64,000 nt of DNA from Clostridiales bacterium. Lineage in GTDB: Bacteria; Bacillota; Clostridia; Oscillospirales; Acutalibacteraceae. How positions within the stretch are numbered: position 1 is the first letter of the stretch; each line of letters begins with the position of its first letter. The stretch lies in assembly GCA_022800315.1 (NCBI GenBank), contig JAAWQC010000006.1:23257-87256 (forward strand). Reading direction: 5' to 3'. Below are positions 52,903-61,486 of the stretch, in pieces. The notes below the pieces were generated by a model. That model ran no database searches, had not been told where the DNA came from, and was given only the letters and a program-made list of their open reading frames with translations. The position numbers were made by a program, and so were the translations under genes.

Positions 52903-53274
52903 TCAATTGATGTGCGGGGCCGCATGGGCCTTGAGCCGTTCAAAGGTCTCCTGACTGATGACGTGCTCGATGCGGCAGGCGTCGGCGGCCGCGGTTTCGT
53001 CCGAGACACCGATAGCTTTCAGATAGTCGGTGAGCAGCCGGTGGCGCTCATAAATCTGTTCCGCAATCTGCCGTCCCGACGCCGTCAATTCGATACCGCC
53101 ATCCTCGTCGAACACGATATGGCCCGCCTTTTTGAGCACCGACATCGCCCGGCTGACGCTGGGCTTGGTAAAAGAGAGGGCGTGCGCCACATCAATCGAA
53201 CGGACATATCCCTTTTCATTTTTCAGCATTAAAATGGTTTCCAGATAATTTTCTCCGGATTCCTGCAGTTTCAT
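52903..53274 (-). CDS. DtxR/MntR-family metal-dependent regulator
   Basis: A 123-residue regulator. The winged HTH covers SGENYLETILMLKNEKGYVRSIDVAHALSFTKPSVSRAMSVLKKAGHI. The metal-binding/dimer domain includes ASGRQIAEQIYERHRLL and CRIEHVISQETFERL, with the His and Glu ligands of MntR-like proteins. It lacks an SH3-like domain, as in MntR. The target genes are not adjacent. Confidence 0.92.
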   Translation of the reverse strand: MKLQESGENYLETILMLKNEKGYVRSIDVAHALSFTKPSVSRAMSVLKKAGHIVFDEDGGIELTASGRQIAEQIYERHRLLTDYLKAIGVSDETAAADACRIEHVISQETFERLKAHAAPHIN

Positions 53275-53317
53275 GGCGGCAGCTCCTTCCGTCGTCGGAT
53301 AAAGTGGGGATACTCTT

Positions 53318-53346
53318 ATTGTAACACAGGCTTACAGGTGATTCAA
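53318..53346 (-). promoter_or_regulatory. Promoter of the DtxR-type gene
   Basis: Minus strand -35 TTGAAT (53346-53341), 17-bp spacer, -10 TACAAT (53323-53318). Confidence 0.7.
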
Positions 53347-53370
53347 GGATAAGTGCCGGGGCGCTTTGCC

Positions 53371-53400
53371 TTGACAGGGACGGCGGGCCCGCACTACAAT
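53371..53400 (+). promoter_or_regulatory. Promoter of the nitrilase-type gene
   Basis: -35 TTGACA (53371-53376), 18-bp spacer, -10 TACAAT (53395-53400). The start would leave a very short leader before ATG 53424. Confidence 0.75.
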
Positions 53401-53423
53401 AGGAAAAAGAGGAGGCGGAGGGC

Positions 53424-54257
53424 ATGAAGCTGGGACTCATCCAGATGCCGGTGACCGCTCATCGGGATCAGAATGTGCGCACGGCGCTGCGGTATATCGA
53501 GGAGATGAAACAGCAGGGGGCCGAATTGGCCGTCCTGCCTGAGATGTTTCTCTGCCCCTATGGGAACGAATCCTTCCGGTCCTTTGCGGAACCGGCGGGC
53601 GGGCCCGTCTGGAAGGCCATGAGCGCGGCGGCGAAGGAGACGGGACTCTATCTCGTGGCGGGGTCCCTTCCCGAGCAGGGAGAGGACGGCTGCCTGTACA
53701 ACACCTCCTTCGTTTTCGGTCCCGACGGGAGAGAGCTGGCCCGGCACCGCAAAATCCATCTGTTTGATATCGATGTCAGCGGCGGGCAGCATTTTCGGGA
53801 ATCGGACACCCTGTCGGCAGGAACCCACCCCACCCTATTCGACACCCCCTTTGGGCGGGTAGGGGTGTGCGTCTGTTTCGACATCCGGTTTCCCGAACTG
53901 TCGCGGTGGATCGCCCTGCAGGGCGCCCGCCTGATCGTTGTTCCGGCGGCTTTTAATCCTACCACCGGCCCCGCCCATTGGGAACTGGTTTTCCGCAGCC
54001 GGGCGGTGGACAATCAGGTGTTCACCGTGGGTGTGGCTCCGGCGCGGGACGAATCGGCCGCTTACGTTTCCTATGGGCATACCCTGGCGGCAGACCCCTG
54101 GGGGCGGTTGCTGGCGCAGTTTGGCGCAGAGGCGCAGGCCGCTGTGGTGGAGCTGGACTTAGGGAAGACGGATACGGTGCGGGAGCAGCTTCCGCTGCTG
54201 TCGGCCAGACGGGCCGACCTGTATGACCTGCGATGGGATTCTTCCTCCCTCCGTTGA
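53424..54257 (+). CDS. Carbon-nitrogen hydrolase (nitrilase superfamily, omega-amidase-like)
   Basis: A 277-residue amidase. The Glu-Lys-Cys triad is visible: LAVLPEMFLCPYG, RHRKIHLFDIDVSGG and VCVCFDIRFPEL. The close match around HLFDIDVSG and FDIRFPE fits the Nit2/omega-amidase branch, which removes ammonia from 2-oxoglutaramate-type amides. Monocistronic with a terminator behind it. Confidence 0.92.
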   Translation: MKLGLIQMPVTAHRDQNVRTALRYIEEMKQQGAELAVLPEMFLCPYGNESFRSFAEPAGGPVWKAMSAAAKETGLYLVAGSLPEQGEDGCLYNTSFVFGPDGRELARHRKIHLFDIDVSGGQHFRESDTLSAGTHPTLFDTPFGRVGVCVCFDIRFPELSRWIALQGARLIVVPAAFNPTTGPAHWELVFRSRAVDNQVFTVGVAPARDESAAYVSYGHTLAADPWGRLLAQFGAEAQAAVVELDLGKTDTVREQLPLLSARRADLYDLRWDSSSLR

Positions 54258-54280
54258 TGGATAGGTGAATTGTCGAAAAG

Positions 54281-54313
54281 AGCGCCGGCGGTGATATCCG
54301 CTGGTGCTTTTTT
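54281..54313 (+). terminator. Intrinsic terminator
   Basis: AGCGCCGGCGG and CCGCTGGTGCT form an imperfect stem followed by TTTTTT. Confidence 0.75.
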
Positions 54314-54376
54314 ACGGCCGGCGGCGTTTTACGCGGCCGGCGGGAAAGAATATTTTTCGGACAGCCCTTTTTTCTG

Positions 54377-54439
54377 TTGACAAAGGGACAATGGATGCAT
54401 ATAATAAACGTAAGATCAATTAAGCAATCATTTAATTGA
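54377..54439 (+). promoter_or_regulatory. Metal-export promoter and ArsR-type operator
   Basis: -35 TTGACA (54377-54382), 17-bp spacer, -10 TATAAT (54400-54405), perfect consensus. TCAATTAA (54416-54423) and TTAATTGA (54432-54439) are perfect arms around 8 bp just past the start, the usual place for SmtB/ArsR binding. Confidence 0.85.
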
Positions 54440-54486
54440 ATGAATAAAGCGGAACCTGTCCGCTGAGTAAGAAAGGGAGATTCACG

Positions 54487-54702
54487 ATGAAAAAGACCTA
54501 TCGTCTGGAAAACCTGGATTGTGCCAATTGCGCGGCGAAAATAGAAAATGCCCTCAAAAAGCTGGACGGCGTCAGCGACGCTTCGGTCAGCTTCATGACC
54601 CAGCGTATGACGCTGGAATGTGACGACAGCCGTCTGGACGACGTACTGGCAAAGGCTAAAACAGTGATCCGTAAACTGGAGCCGGAGGTAACCGTCCGGT
54701 AG
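54487..54702 (+). CDS. Stand-alone heavy-metal-associated (HMA) domain protein
   Basis: A 71-residue ferredoxin-fold metal binder with LDCANCAAKIENALKKL. The DCxxC form, with Asp before the first Cys, is typical of Zn/Cd-type HMA domains, not copper MxCxxC types. It lies 73 bp before a P-type ATPase that lacks its own HMA domain, so it looks like the pump's detached N-terminal domain or metal chaperone. Confidence 0.92.
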   Translation: MKKTYRLENLDCANCAAKIENALKKLDGVSDASVSFMTQRMTLECDDSRLDDVLAKAKTVIRKLEPEVTVR

Positions 54703-54775
54703 AGTCAGGCGTATTCGCGGCCACGAATCAAGCCCGTCGGCCGCTTTGAAGGCCGCCGGGGAAAGGATGACCGAG

Positions 54776-56632
54776 ATGAAACATAAAAAACAACTCATTC
54801 GTATCCTGCTGTCGGGTGCGGGATTGGTGCTGGCGGCGCTGCTGCCCCTGGAGGGAATCCCGCGCCTGATTGCTTTCCTGGCGGTTTACCTCCTGATCGG
54901 CTGGGATATCCTGTGGCGGGCGGCGGTCAACATCGCCCACGGGCAGGTTTTCGATGAGAATTTTCTGATGGCGATTGCCACGGTGGGCGCTTTTGCGGTG
55001 GGGGATTATCCCGAGGGCGTCGCGGTGATGCTGTTCTATCAGGTGGGCGAGCTGTTCCAATCCTATGCGGTGGGGAAGTCCCGCAAATCCATCTCCAGCC
55101 TGATGGATATCCGCCCCGATTATGCCAATGTGGAGCGCGGAGGGGAGTTGGTGCAGGTGGACCCCGACGAGGTGGAGGTTGGCGACTGCATCGTGATTAA
55201 TCCCGGCGAGCGTATCCCTCTGGACGGCCGGATACTGGCGGGCGTCTCTTCGCTGGATACCTCTGCGCTGACCGGTGAGTCGGTACCCCGGGACGCGGAG
55301 CCGGGCGATGAGGTCATCAGCGGCTGCATTAACCTGACTGGCCGGCTGACGGTAGAGGTTTCCCGTGTATACGGGGAATCTACCGTGGCTAAAATCCTGG
55401 ACCTGGTGGAGAACGCTTCATCAAAAAAGGCCAAGGCGGAAAACTTCATTACTAAGTTTGCCCGGTATTACACGCCCGCCGTCGTCATCGCCGCCGTCCT
55501 GCTGGCGGTGGTGCCGCCGCTGTTTCTGCCCGGCTATCCCTTCGGGGAATGGGTGACGCGGGCCTTGACCTTCCTGGTCATCTCCTGCCCCTGCGCGCTG
55601 GTGATCTCGGTGCCGATGAGTTTCTTCGGCGGCATAGGCGGCGCTTCGAAGGCGGGGGTGCTCATCAAGGGCAGCAGCTATCTGGAAGCACTGGCCGATA
55701 CCGAAATGGTGGTATTCGATAAGACCGGCACCCTGACCAAAGGAAGTTTTGCCGTCACCGGCGTCCACAGTACCGGGATGGACGACAGGGCGCTGCTGGA
55801 GCTGGCGGCTTATGCCGAGAGCAGCTCCTCACATCCCATTGCCCAGTCCATCCTGAGAGCCTACGGCGGCGTGGTTGACCGCTCCCGTGTGGAACGGGTG
55901 GAGGAACTGGCGGGACACGGTGTGCGGGCGGTTATCGACGGACGCGCGATACTGGCGGGTAACCGCCGTCTGATGGAGAGCGAGGGGATCGCTTTTGACA
56001 GCGGGCAGGAAGCCGGTACGGTGGTCCATCTGGCGGTCGATGGCGTTTATGCCGGGCGGCTGGTTATCGAGGACGAAATCAAGCCGGATGCGGCCGGCGC
56101 CATCGCCCTGCTAAAGGAGAATCATGTCCGGCGCACTGTGATGCTCACCGGCGACAGTGACGCGGTGGGACAGCGGGTGGCAAAGCAGGTGGGCATCGAT
56201 CAGGCTTATACCGGTCTGCTTCCCGCCGACAAGGTGGAGCGGATGGAAGAGCTGCTTACCGAAAAGAGCTCCCGGGGCAAACTGGCCTTCGTGGGGGACG
56301 GCATCAACGACGCGCCGGTGCTGGCACGGGCGGATATCGGCATCGCCATGGGAGGACTCGGCTCTGACGCGGCCATCGAGGCGGCGGATGTGGTTATCAT
56401 GACCGACGAGCCCAGTAAGCTGGCCGCGGCTATCCGTATTTCGCGGAAAACCCTGCGGATCGTGCGGCAGAACATCGTATTTGCGCTGGGGGTCAAGGCG
56501 GTGATCCTGCTGCTGGGCGCGCTGGGATATGCCAATATGTGGTCGGCTGTTTTTGCCGATGTGGGCGTGTCAGTGCTGGCGATAATGAACGCTATCCGCG
56601 CCCTGCAGGTCGAAAAGATCGTATCGGATTAA
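54776..56632 (+). CDS. P1B-type heavy-metal ATPase (Zn/Cd/Pb type)
   Basis: A 618-residue metal-efflux pump. It has the transmembrane CPC motif (ISCPCALVISVP), phosphorylation site DKTGTLTKG, the HP locus SSSHPIAQS, and GDGINDAPVLARADIGIAMG. The last helix has FADVGVSVLAIMNAIRALQ, whose Asp-x-Gly is characteristic of the ZntA/CadA branch. There is no N-terminal HMA domain; one is encoded separately upstream. ATG 54776 has AAAGG 9 bp before it. A convergent ArsR gene follows. Confidence 0.94.
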   Translation: MKHKKQLIRILLSGAGLVLAALLPLEGIPRLIAFLAVYLLIGWDILWRAAVNIAHGQVFDENFLMAIATVGAFAVGDYPEGVAVMLFYQVGELFQSYAVGKSRKSISSLMDIRPDYANVERGGELVQVDPDEVEVGDCIVINPGERIPLDGRILAGVSSLDTSALTGESVPRDAEPGDEVISGCINLTGRLTVEVSRVYGESTVAKILDLVENASSKKAKAENFITKFARYYTPAVVIAAVLLAVVPPLFLPGYPFGEWVTRALTFLVISCPCALVISVPMSFFGGIGGASKAGVLIKGSSYLEALADTEMVVFDKTGTLTKGSFAVTGVHSTGMDDRALLELAAYAESSSSHPIAQSILRAYGGVVDRSRVERVEELAGHGVRAVIDGRAILAGNRRLMESEGIAFDSGQEAGTVVHLAVDGVYAGRLVIEDEIKPDAAGAIALLKENHVRRTVMLTGDSDAVGQRVAKQVGIDQAYTGLLPADKVERMEELLTEKSSRGKLAFVGDGINDAPVLARADIGIAMGGLGSDAAIEAADVVIMTDEPSKLAAAIRISRKTLRIVRQNIVFALGVKAVILLLGALGYANMWSAVFADVGVSVLAIMNAIRALQVEKIVSD

Positions 56633-56649
56633 CCGTGAACCAAAAAAGA

Positions 56650-56676
56650 ACCGGGACCAGCTATGCTGGTCCCGGT
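56650..56676 (-). terminator. Terminator between the ATPase and ArsR genes
   Basis: ACCGGGACCAGC and GCTGGTCCCGGT enclose TAT. On the minus strand TCTTTTTTG follows, so it ends the ArsR transcript. Confidence 0.85.
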
Positions 56677-56703
56677 CCTCTACGATATCGGTTGTGTGTA
56701 AGG

Positions 56704-57090
56704 TCAGCGGATGGAATTGCGGGGACAGTTCATATCGAAAATATCGTCGACCATGCGATGGACCAGCCGCGCTTCCTCAGTGTCCGCCAGCCGGTAATAC
56801 ACCTCTTTGCCGTCGCGACGGCTGCTGAGCAGGCCGCTTTGGCGCAGGGTGCGCAGATGATGGGAGACGGCAGGACTGCTCATCCCCACGGCGGCGGAGA
56901 GGTTGTAAACGCATTCCTCACTGTGGCACAGCAGCCACAGAATGCGCAGACGGGACGGGTCGCACAGCTGCTGGAACACGTCGGCCGCCTTGCCGAATTC
57001 CCCTTCCGGAGGCATCTTTTTTAGCACCTGTTCGATATTCTGGCCGTGGTCGTGAGGCATCCGGCCGACGGACTGTTCCGCTTCCTGCAT
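56704..57090 (-). CDS. ArsR/SmtB-family metalloregulator
   Basis: A 128-residue repressor. The winged helix is FQQLCDPSRLRILWLLCHSEECVYNLSAAVGMSSPAVSHHLRTLRQSGLLSSRRDGKEVYYRL. C-terminal helix 5 (DTEEARLVHRMVDD) has Asp, Glu and His in positions like the zinc site of CzrA/SmtB. The N-terminal MPHDHG may add ligands. ATG 57090 follows AAAGGAG. It most likely represses the HMA/ATPase promoter at 54377-54439 although encoded convergently. Confidence 0.92.
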   Translation of the reverse strand: MQEAEQSVGRMPHDHGQNIEQVLKKMPPEGEFGKAADVFQQLCDPSRLRILWLLCHSEECVYNLSAAVGMSSPAVSHHLRTLRQSGLLSSRRDGKEVYYRLADTEEARLVHRMVDDIFDMNCPRNSIR

Positions 57091-57154
57091 GGGAATTCCG
57101 CTCCTTTTGTCTTTTCTATTATCATACCCCGCCTGCAAACGCTTGTCAAATAAA

Positions 57155-57185
57155 GCGGCCTCCCGTCCATCGGACAGGAGGCCGC
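57155..57185 (-). terminator. Terminator of the LCP gene
   Basis: GCGGCCTCC and GGAGGCCGC with an inner GTCC/GGAC stem; the minus strand continues TTTATTTG. Confidence 0.8.
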
Positions 57186-57200
57186 GTATCTGTCTCTGCT

Positions 57201-58343
57201 TTATTTCTTCGCCGCGGTAGTGGTGGTAGCCGGGGCGGTGGTGTAGGGATCCATGTCTTCGAAGATGAAATTTTTGATTTTCTGCTTGGTGACCGCCTCG
57301 TCGAAGGTGGCCACCGACATGCCGTACTTGGTATCGAATTTGATATCCACATCCATGGGGAAACGGGCCTGCTCGAATTCCGCGGCGCCGCTGGCCATGA
57401 TTTTGGTGCCCAGACCCAGGATTTTACCCATATCCATGGAGGTTTCCACCAGCGGGACCACCTTGGCGGCCAGGGCGGGATATTCGGCAACCGACATGTT
57501 CAGGGCTTTGTTGAACACCTTTTCGATGACGGTGCGCTGCCGTTCGGTGCGGCGGCGGTCGTCGCCGGCATTATGGTCGTATCGGACCCGGGAGTATCCG
57601 CAGGCCTGCATACCGTTGAGCAGCTGTTCCCCCGCGTTTTTCACATAGGTACGGTTTTTGATGCCGTAGATATCGGCGTATTCGTCGATACACTTGTTCA
57701 GACTTTCCAGCTCGCCCTGCTGCACGTCGATGGTAACGCCGCCCACGGCGTCCACCACCTTGGCCATGGAGTCGAAATCGATGGTCACATAGTCGGTGAC
57801 ATTCAGGCCGAAATTGTCATTGAGGGTTTTAATCGCCAGCTCAGGGCCGCCGTAATTGTAGGCGTGGCCGAGCTTTTCCTTGTGGGCTCGGCCCTCGATG
57901 GTGACGAAGCTGTCCCGCAGGAAGGAGGTGGCCTTCATCTTGTTGTTTTTGCGGTCGACCGTCAGCACCATGATCGCGTCCGAACGGCCGTTGCTGCCGT
58001 CACGGCGGTCCACGCCGAACAGGGCGATGTTGGTGATGTCGTCGTACTGGCCGTCGCCGAACGTGCTCTGGTCGATCTTCAGCGAGGAGGGGTCGGTGGT
58101 GATGGAGGTGACCTTCATTTTCCCCAGGGTCAGTGCCACGAAGGTGAACAGGCCGGCAGCCAGCAACACCATAAAGGCGATCACGCCGATGATGACCCGT
58201 TTGACTACGGTTTTTTTAGAAGCCTTGCGCTTGCCCCGGCGGACAGGCGTACCTTCCGCTGCCGGTGACGCACCGGGGGAGGAGGGCTCCACGATGGTTC
58301 GTTTGCTCTTGGCGTGCCGGTTTTTATCCTGATTATCCTTCAT
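57201..58343 (-). CDS. LytR-CpsA-Psr (LCP) family glycopolymer ligase
   Basis: A 380-residue membrane protein that attaches anionic or other glycopolymers to peptidoglycan. A basic cytoplasmic tail (1-48), one transmembrane helix (RVIIGVIAFMVLLAAGLFTFVAL), then the LCP domain: NIALFGVDRRDGSNGRSDAIMVLTVD, SFLRDSFVTIEG, KLGHAYNYGGPELAIKTL, VDAVGGVTIDV and the RVRYDHNAGDDRRRTERQR arginine cluster. A short Thr/Ala tail ends it. It is the last gene of a minus-strand run starting with the two-component system. Confidence 0.95.
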   Translation of the reverse strand: MKDNQDKNRHAKSKRTIVEPSSPGASPAAEGTPVRRGKRKASKKTVVKRVIIGVIAFMVLLAAGLFTFVALTLGKMKVTSITTDPSSLKIDQSTFGDGQYDDITNIALFGVDRRDGSNGRSDAIMVLTVDRKNNKMKATSFLRDSFVTIEGRAHKEKLGHAYNYGGPELAIKTLNDNFGLNVTDYVTIDFDSMAKVVDAVGGVTIDVQQGELESLNKCIDEYADIYGIKNRTYVKNAGEQLLNGMQACGYSRVRYDHNAGDDRRRTERQRTVIEKVFNKALNMSVAEYPALAAKVVPLVETSMDMGKILGLGTKIMASGAAEFEQARFPMDVDIKFDTKYGMSVATFDEAVTKQKIKNFIFEDMDPYTTAPATTTTAAKK

Positions 58344-58423
58344 ACTGTTCAGACCTTTCTGTTAGATGCACGGGATGTGCGTGTATTTTTTGCCCGCGAC
58401 ACGGCTGCCGATGGTGGTGTTCA

Positions 58424-59167
58424 TCAGTAGGGAATCAGCCAGCTGTCGATAAAGGCGTATACATTCTGCCGGTAAAAATCCACGGGGACGATCTGCAGCA
58501 GGAAGACGTTTTGTGTGGTATGGCATACCACCTGCAGCTGCGCTTTCTGCGACGTCAGACCAACTTCGTTGTATACCCAGTCCCCGAGGATATCCAGGTC
58601 GAGATAGGTAATATACTTTTCCATTATAGCGATTTGCGCCGTTTTGTCCAGTATTACCGGATTGTTATACAAAAACCGGAGGGTGAGCAGTTTGTTCGTC
58701 CGTTCCTCCATAAGAAACAGGAATTCGTGATACACATCCATTGCTTTGACGTTTTCCAAATAGCAAACGGATTCAATGATGTTCAGCGTACCTCCGTTGT
58801 ATCCCATATAGGAATCCCCCAAATAGGTATAGCCTTCCTCCATCCAGTCGTAAAGGCGGCTGTCCAGTATGTCCTGTTCGTTCATCTGCCGGAGCTGGAG
58901 GGGGAGCTGATCGCTCAGGCGGGCATAGCGGGCTTCATAACTCTGATTGCCGCCTTCATAGCCATTTTCATAAATATCCCGAATGGTTTCGACCAGATAG
59001 ATATCCTCTGCCTGCGGGTCGATTTTGCCGGCGGCGTTGGGAAGGGGATAGGACCTGCCGAAGAGGGTATCTTCCTGCTGTTCGAACAGTTTGAGCGGCA
59101 GCAGTTCGGCGGTCAGGACGACGGCGGCGGCGGCCAGGGAGGCCAGAATACCTTTATATATCTTCAT
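58424..59167 (-). CDS. Membrane-anchored extracytoplasmic protein of unknown function
   Basis: A 247-residue protein. ATG 59167 has AGGAGG and overlaps the kinase gene end by 14 bp. An N-terminal hydrophobic anchor (GILASLAAAAVVLTAELL) is followed by a mainly helical, Tyr/Asp-rich exported domain (SYMGYNGGTLNIIESVCYLENVKAMDVYHEF). No family is recognised. Translational coupling to the sensor kinase suggests it is an accessory or signal-input protein of that system. Confidence 0.75.
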   Translation of the reverse strand: MKIYKGILASLAAAAVVLTAELLPLKLFEQQEDTLFGRSYPLPNAAGKIDPQAEDIYLVETIRDIYENGYEGGNQSYEARYARLSDQLPLQLRQMNEQDILDSRLYDWMEEGYTYLGDSYMGYNGGTLNIIESVCYLENVKAMDVYHEFLFLMEERTNKLLTLRFLYNNPVILDKTAQIAIMEKYITYLDLDILGDWVYNEVGLTSQKAQLQVVCHTTQNVFLLQIVPVDFYRQNVYAFIDSWLIPY

Positions 59168-60605
59168 GTGCCGCCTCCTGTTCCGCCATGGCCAGTTCAA
59201 AGGACACGGTGGTTCCCCGGTCCGGAAGGCTCTCGAAACGCAGTTCGGCGCCGTGGAGCCTGGCGATCTGCCGGCACAGGGACAGCCCGATTCCCGCGCC
59301 GCCGCCGTCCCGCGTGCGGGACTTGTCCACCATATAGAAAGGTTCGGTGATATGGGGAAGCTCATCCGGCGGGATACCACGGCCGGTATCCGATACCTGA
59401 ACGGCCATTCGGCCGCGGGAATTGTCTGACGGCCGATCGTTTGAAAACTCCCAGAACAGTACCACCTCGTCGTTGATGGGACGGGAGCGGACGGCGTTTT
59501 CCACCAGGTTTTTCAGCAGGCACTGCAGCAGGTCGGGGTCGCCGTAAAACGTGCCCGGTCCGCCTCTCAGGGTGAGGGTGACGCCGCCCAGCAGGGGAGA
59601 AAGGGTGTCCCGCAGCCGTCGGAAGAAGCCGTCCGCCTCCAGGGGGACCAGCTCGACCTCCCGGTCGGTCAGGGCCATCAGATCCATCAGCTTGCGGGAG
59701 AGCTGCTCCAGCCGTTTTCCCTCCCGGAAGATGTAGTTGGCGGCCTTCAGCTGGACTTCCTTGCTGCACTGCGCGGAACGCAGCAGGTCGGCATAACCGA
59801 TGATGGCGGTCATAGGGGTTTTGATCTCGTGGGAAAATCCGGCGATGAAGTTATCCCGCTGCTGGAGCGACTGCCCCAGCTCGTCGATCTTTTCTTCCAC
59901 CGCCTGCGCCATCTGGTTGAAGCTGAGGCTCAGTTCCCCGATCTCGTCGGAGGTGTGGATATCGGTTCGTTCGTGATAGGCGCCGGCGGCGATTTTCCGG
60001 CTGGCGAGGTTCAGCTTCTTGATCGGGGCGGTCAGCAGCAGGGAAAGAAGGGCTACCGCCGCCACCGAAGCGACCAGGATCAGGGCGTCCAGCAGCAGGT
60101 ATTCCTGTAACTGGCGGTCCCGCTCGGTAAAGAGGGAGGTGACATCGTAGGCGCTGAGCAGGTAAGCCGGGTGATTCGCCACGTCCAGCCGGGAGGAAAA
60201 CAGCATGAGTACAGTGTCGCCTTCCCGCCGGTAACGATAGGTTTCGCCCTCCGACAGGATGTGTTCTGCTTCCTTCCGGCTGAGTGTGAAGCGGAGGTTG
60301 GAGAAGACGGTGCGGCAGTCCTCGGTATAGATGCACAGCTGCTTGCCCGGTTCCCCCATATAGCCGGTCAGGCGTTTGCCGTATTCCGCCAGCTTTTCGT
60401 TGGTGAGCATTTCGCCGTTCATGATGGTGTTGAGCATACTGGATTCCATGGCGTATCGTTCCAGTGAATGCTGCGTGTTGTTCTGGCTGGCGGCGGTTTC
60501 CAAGGAGTGGTTGAAATTTTGCCGTACCATGATGGTGCCGCCGGCGGAAAACAGCACCGATATCACCACGGTGGTGCACAGCACCAGCTTGAGTGAGAAT
60601 TTCAC
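59154..60605 (-). CDS. Sensor histidine kinase
   Basis: A 483-residue HPK1-type kinase. Two transmembrane segments (near 8-28 and 170-192) enclose an extracellular sensor of about 140 residues. Then come HAMP (APIKKLNLASRKIAAGAYHERTDI), DHp with FSHEIKTPMTAIIGYADLL, and the ATPase motifs NLVENAVRS, VSDTGRGIPPDELPHITEPFYMVDKSR and GGGAGIGLSLC. It overlaps its response regulator by 4 bp. Signal unknown. Confidence 0.95.
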   Translation of the reverse strand: MKFSLKLVLCTTVVISVLFSAGGTIMVRQNFNHSLETAASQNNTQHSLERYAMESSMLNTIMNGEMLTNEKLAEYGKRLTGYMGEPGKQLCIYTEDCRTVFSNLRFTLSRKEAEHILSEGETYRYRREGDTVLMLFSSRLDVANHPAYLLSAYDVTSLFTERDRQLQEYLLLDALILVASVAAVALLSLLLTAPIKKLNLASRKIAAGAYHERTDIHTSDEIGELSLSFNQMAQAVEEKIDELGQSLQQRDNFIAGFSHEIKTPMTAIIGYADLLRSAQCSKEVQLKAANYIFREGKRLEQLSRKLMDLMALTDREVELVPLEADGFFRRLRDTLSPLLGGVTLTLRGGPGTFYGDPDLLQCLLKNLVENAVRSRPINDEVVLFWEFSNDRPSDNSRGRMAVQVSDTGRGIPPDELPHITEPFYMVDKSRTRDGGGAGIGLSLCRQIARLHGAELRFESLPDRGTTVSFELAMAEQEAAHEDI

Positions 60606-61270
60606 GTCTGCTCCTCCGCCGGCATGAGCCGATAACCGATTTTATAGATGGTTTTGATCTGTTTTTCCCAGCCGAGCTTCCGGCGCAGCCGCTGAATATG
60701 CAGATCGAGGGTCCGCGTCTCGCCGCTGTATTCCTCGCCCCATATTTTTTCAAACATCGCCTCACGATACAGCACGGTATTGGGATTGCGTACAAAGAGC
60801 AGCAGCAGTTCGAATTCTTTGGGCGTCAGATCGATGGCCTGTCCGTCGCGGACGACGCTGCGCACCTCGGTGTCGATGGTGATACCGCCGAAATGCAGGA
60901 TACGCTGTCCCTTGTGATACCGGCGGAGCACCGACTCCACCCGGGCGAGGAGTTCGTCGATCTCAAAGGGTTTGACCAGATAGTCGTCCGCGCCCATCCG
61001 CAGGCCCTTGACCTTGTCCTGCACCGAGTCGCGGGCGGTAACGAAAATGACGGGGATGTGCAGGGGCGCGATATATTCCATCAGCTCAAAGCCGTCGAAT
61101 TCGGGCAGCATAATGTCGAGCAGGATCAGGTCGAAATCGCCTTCTTCGATCCGGTCGGCCCCGCTGCGGCCGTCCAGCGCGTATTCGCAGGCGTATCCCG
61201 CCCCTGTCAGGCTGAGCTGTATCAGTTCCGCGATAGCGGCTTCATCCTCCACGACCAGTATCCGGTTCAC
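60602..61270 (-). CDS. OmpR/PhoB-family response regulator
   Basis: A 222-residue regulator with receiver LVVEDEAAIAELI, phospho-acceptor Asp in LILLDIMLPEFDG, VIFVTARDS and DDYLVKPFEIDELLAR, then a winged-helix domain LTPKEFELLLLFVRNPNTVLYREAMFEKIWG... RTLDLHIQRLRRKL. GTG 61270 follows AAAGGAGG at 11 bp; a further upstream ATG would include the ribosome site. First gene of the four-gene minus-strand run. Confidence 0.95.
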   Translation of the reverse strand: MNRILVVEDEAAIAELIQLSLTGAGYACEYALDGRSGADRIEEGDFDLILLDIMLPEFDGFELMEYIAPLHIPVIFVTARDSVQDKVKGLRMGADDYLVKPFEIDELLARVESVLRRYHKGQRILHFGGITIDTEVRSVVRDGQAIDLTPKEFELLLLFVRNPNTVLYREAMFEKIWGEEYSGETRTLDLHIQRLRRKLGWEKQIKTIYKIGYRLMPAEEQT

Positions 61271-61486
61271 CTCAGCTTCCTCCTCCTTTACCATGTAACT
61301 GCTTTTGTAGTATACCAGATGTTTGTATCGGAGTTGTATACAAAACGTGATCTTTTTCGCCATGCCCGCCGCCTTACGAAAAAATGCGGGGAAAACAGGA
61401 CGGGGTATCCTTATCTGTGCTATACTGTACGGACTGGTTCCCGCTTTGACGGGCCCGGCATCTGCAATCCGATGAGGTGAATACCG

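Noticed and set aside
54487..54702. HMA protein as a copper chaperone (CopZ)
   Set aside because: The metal site is DCANC, not MxCxxC, and the partner ATPase has the Zn/Cd-type final helix.
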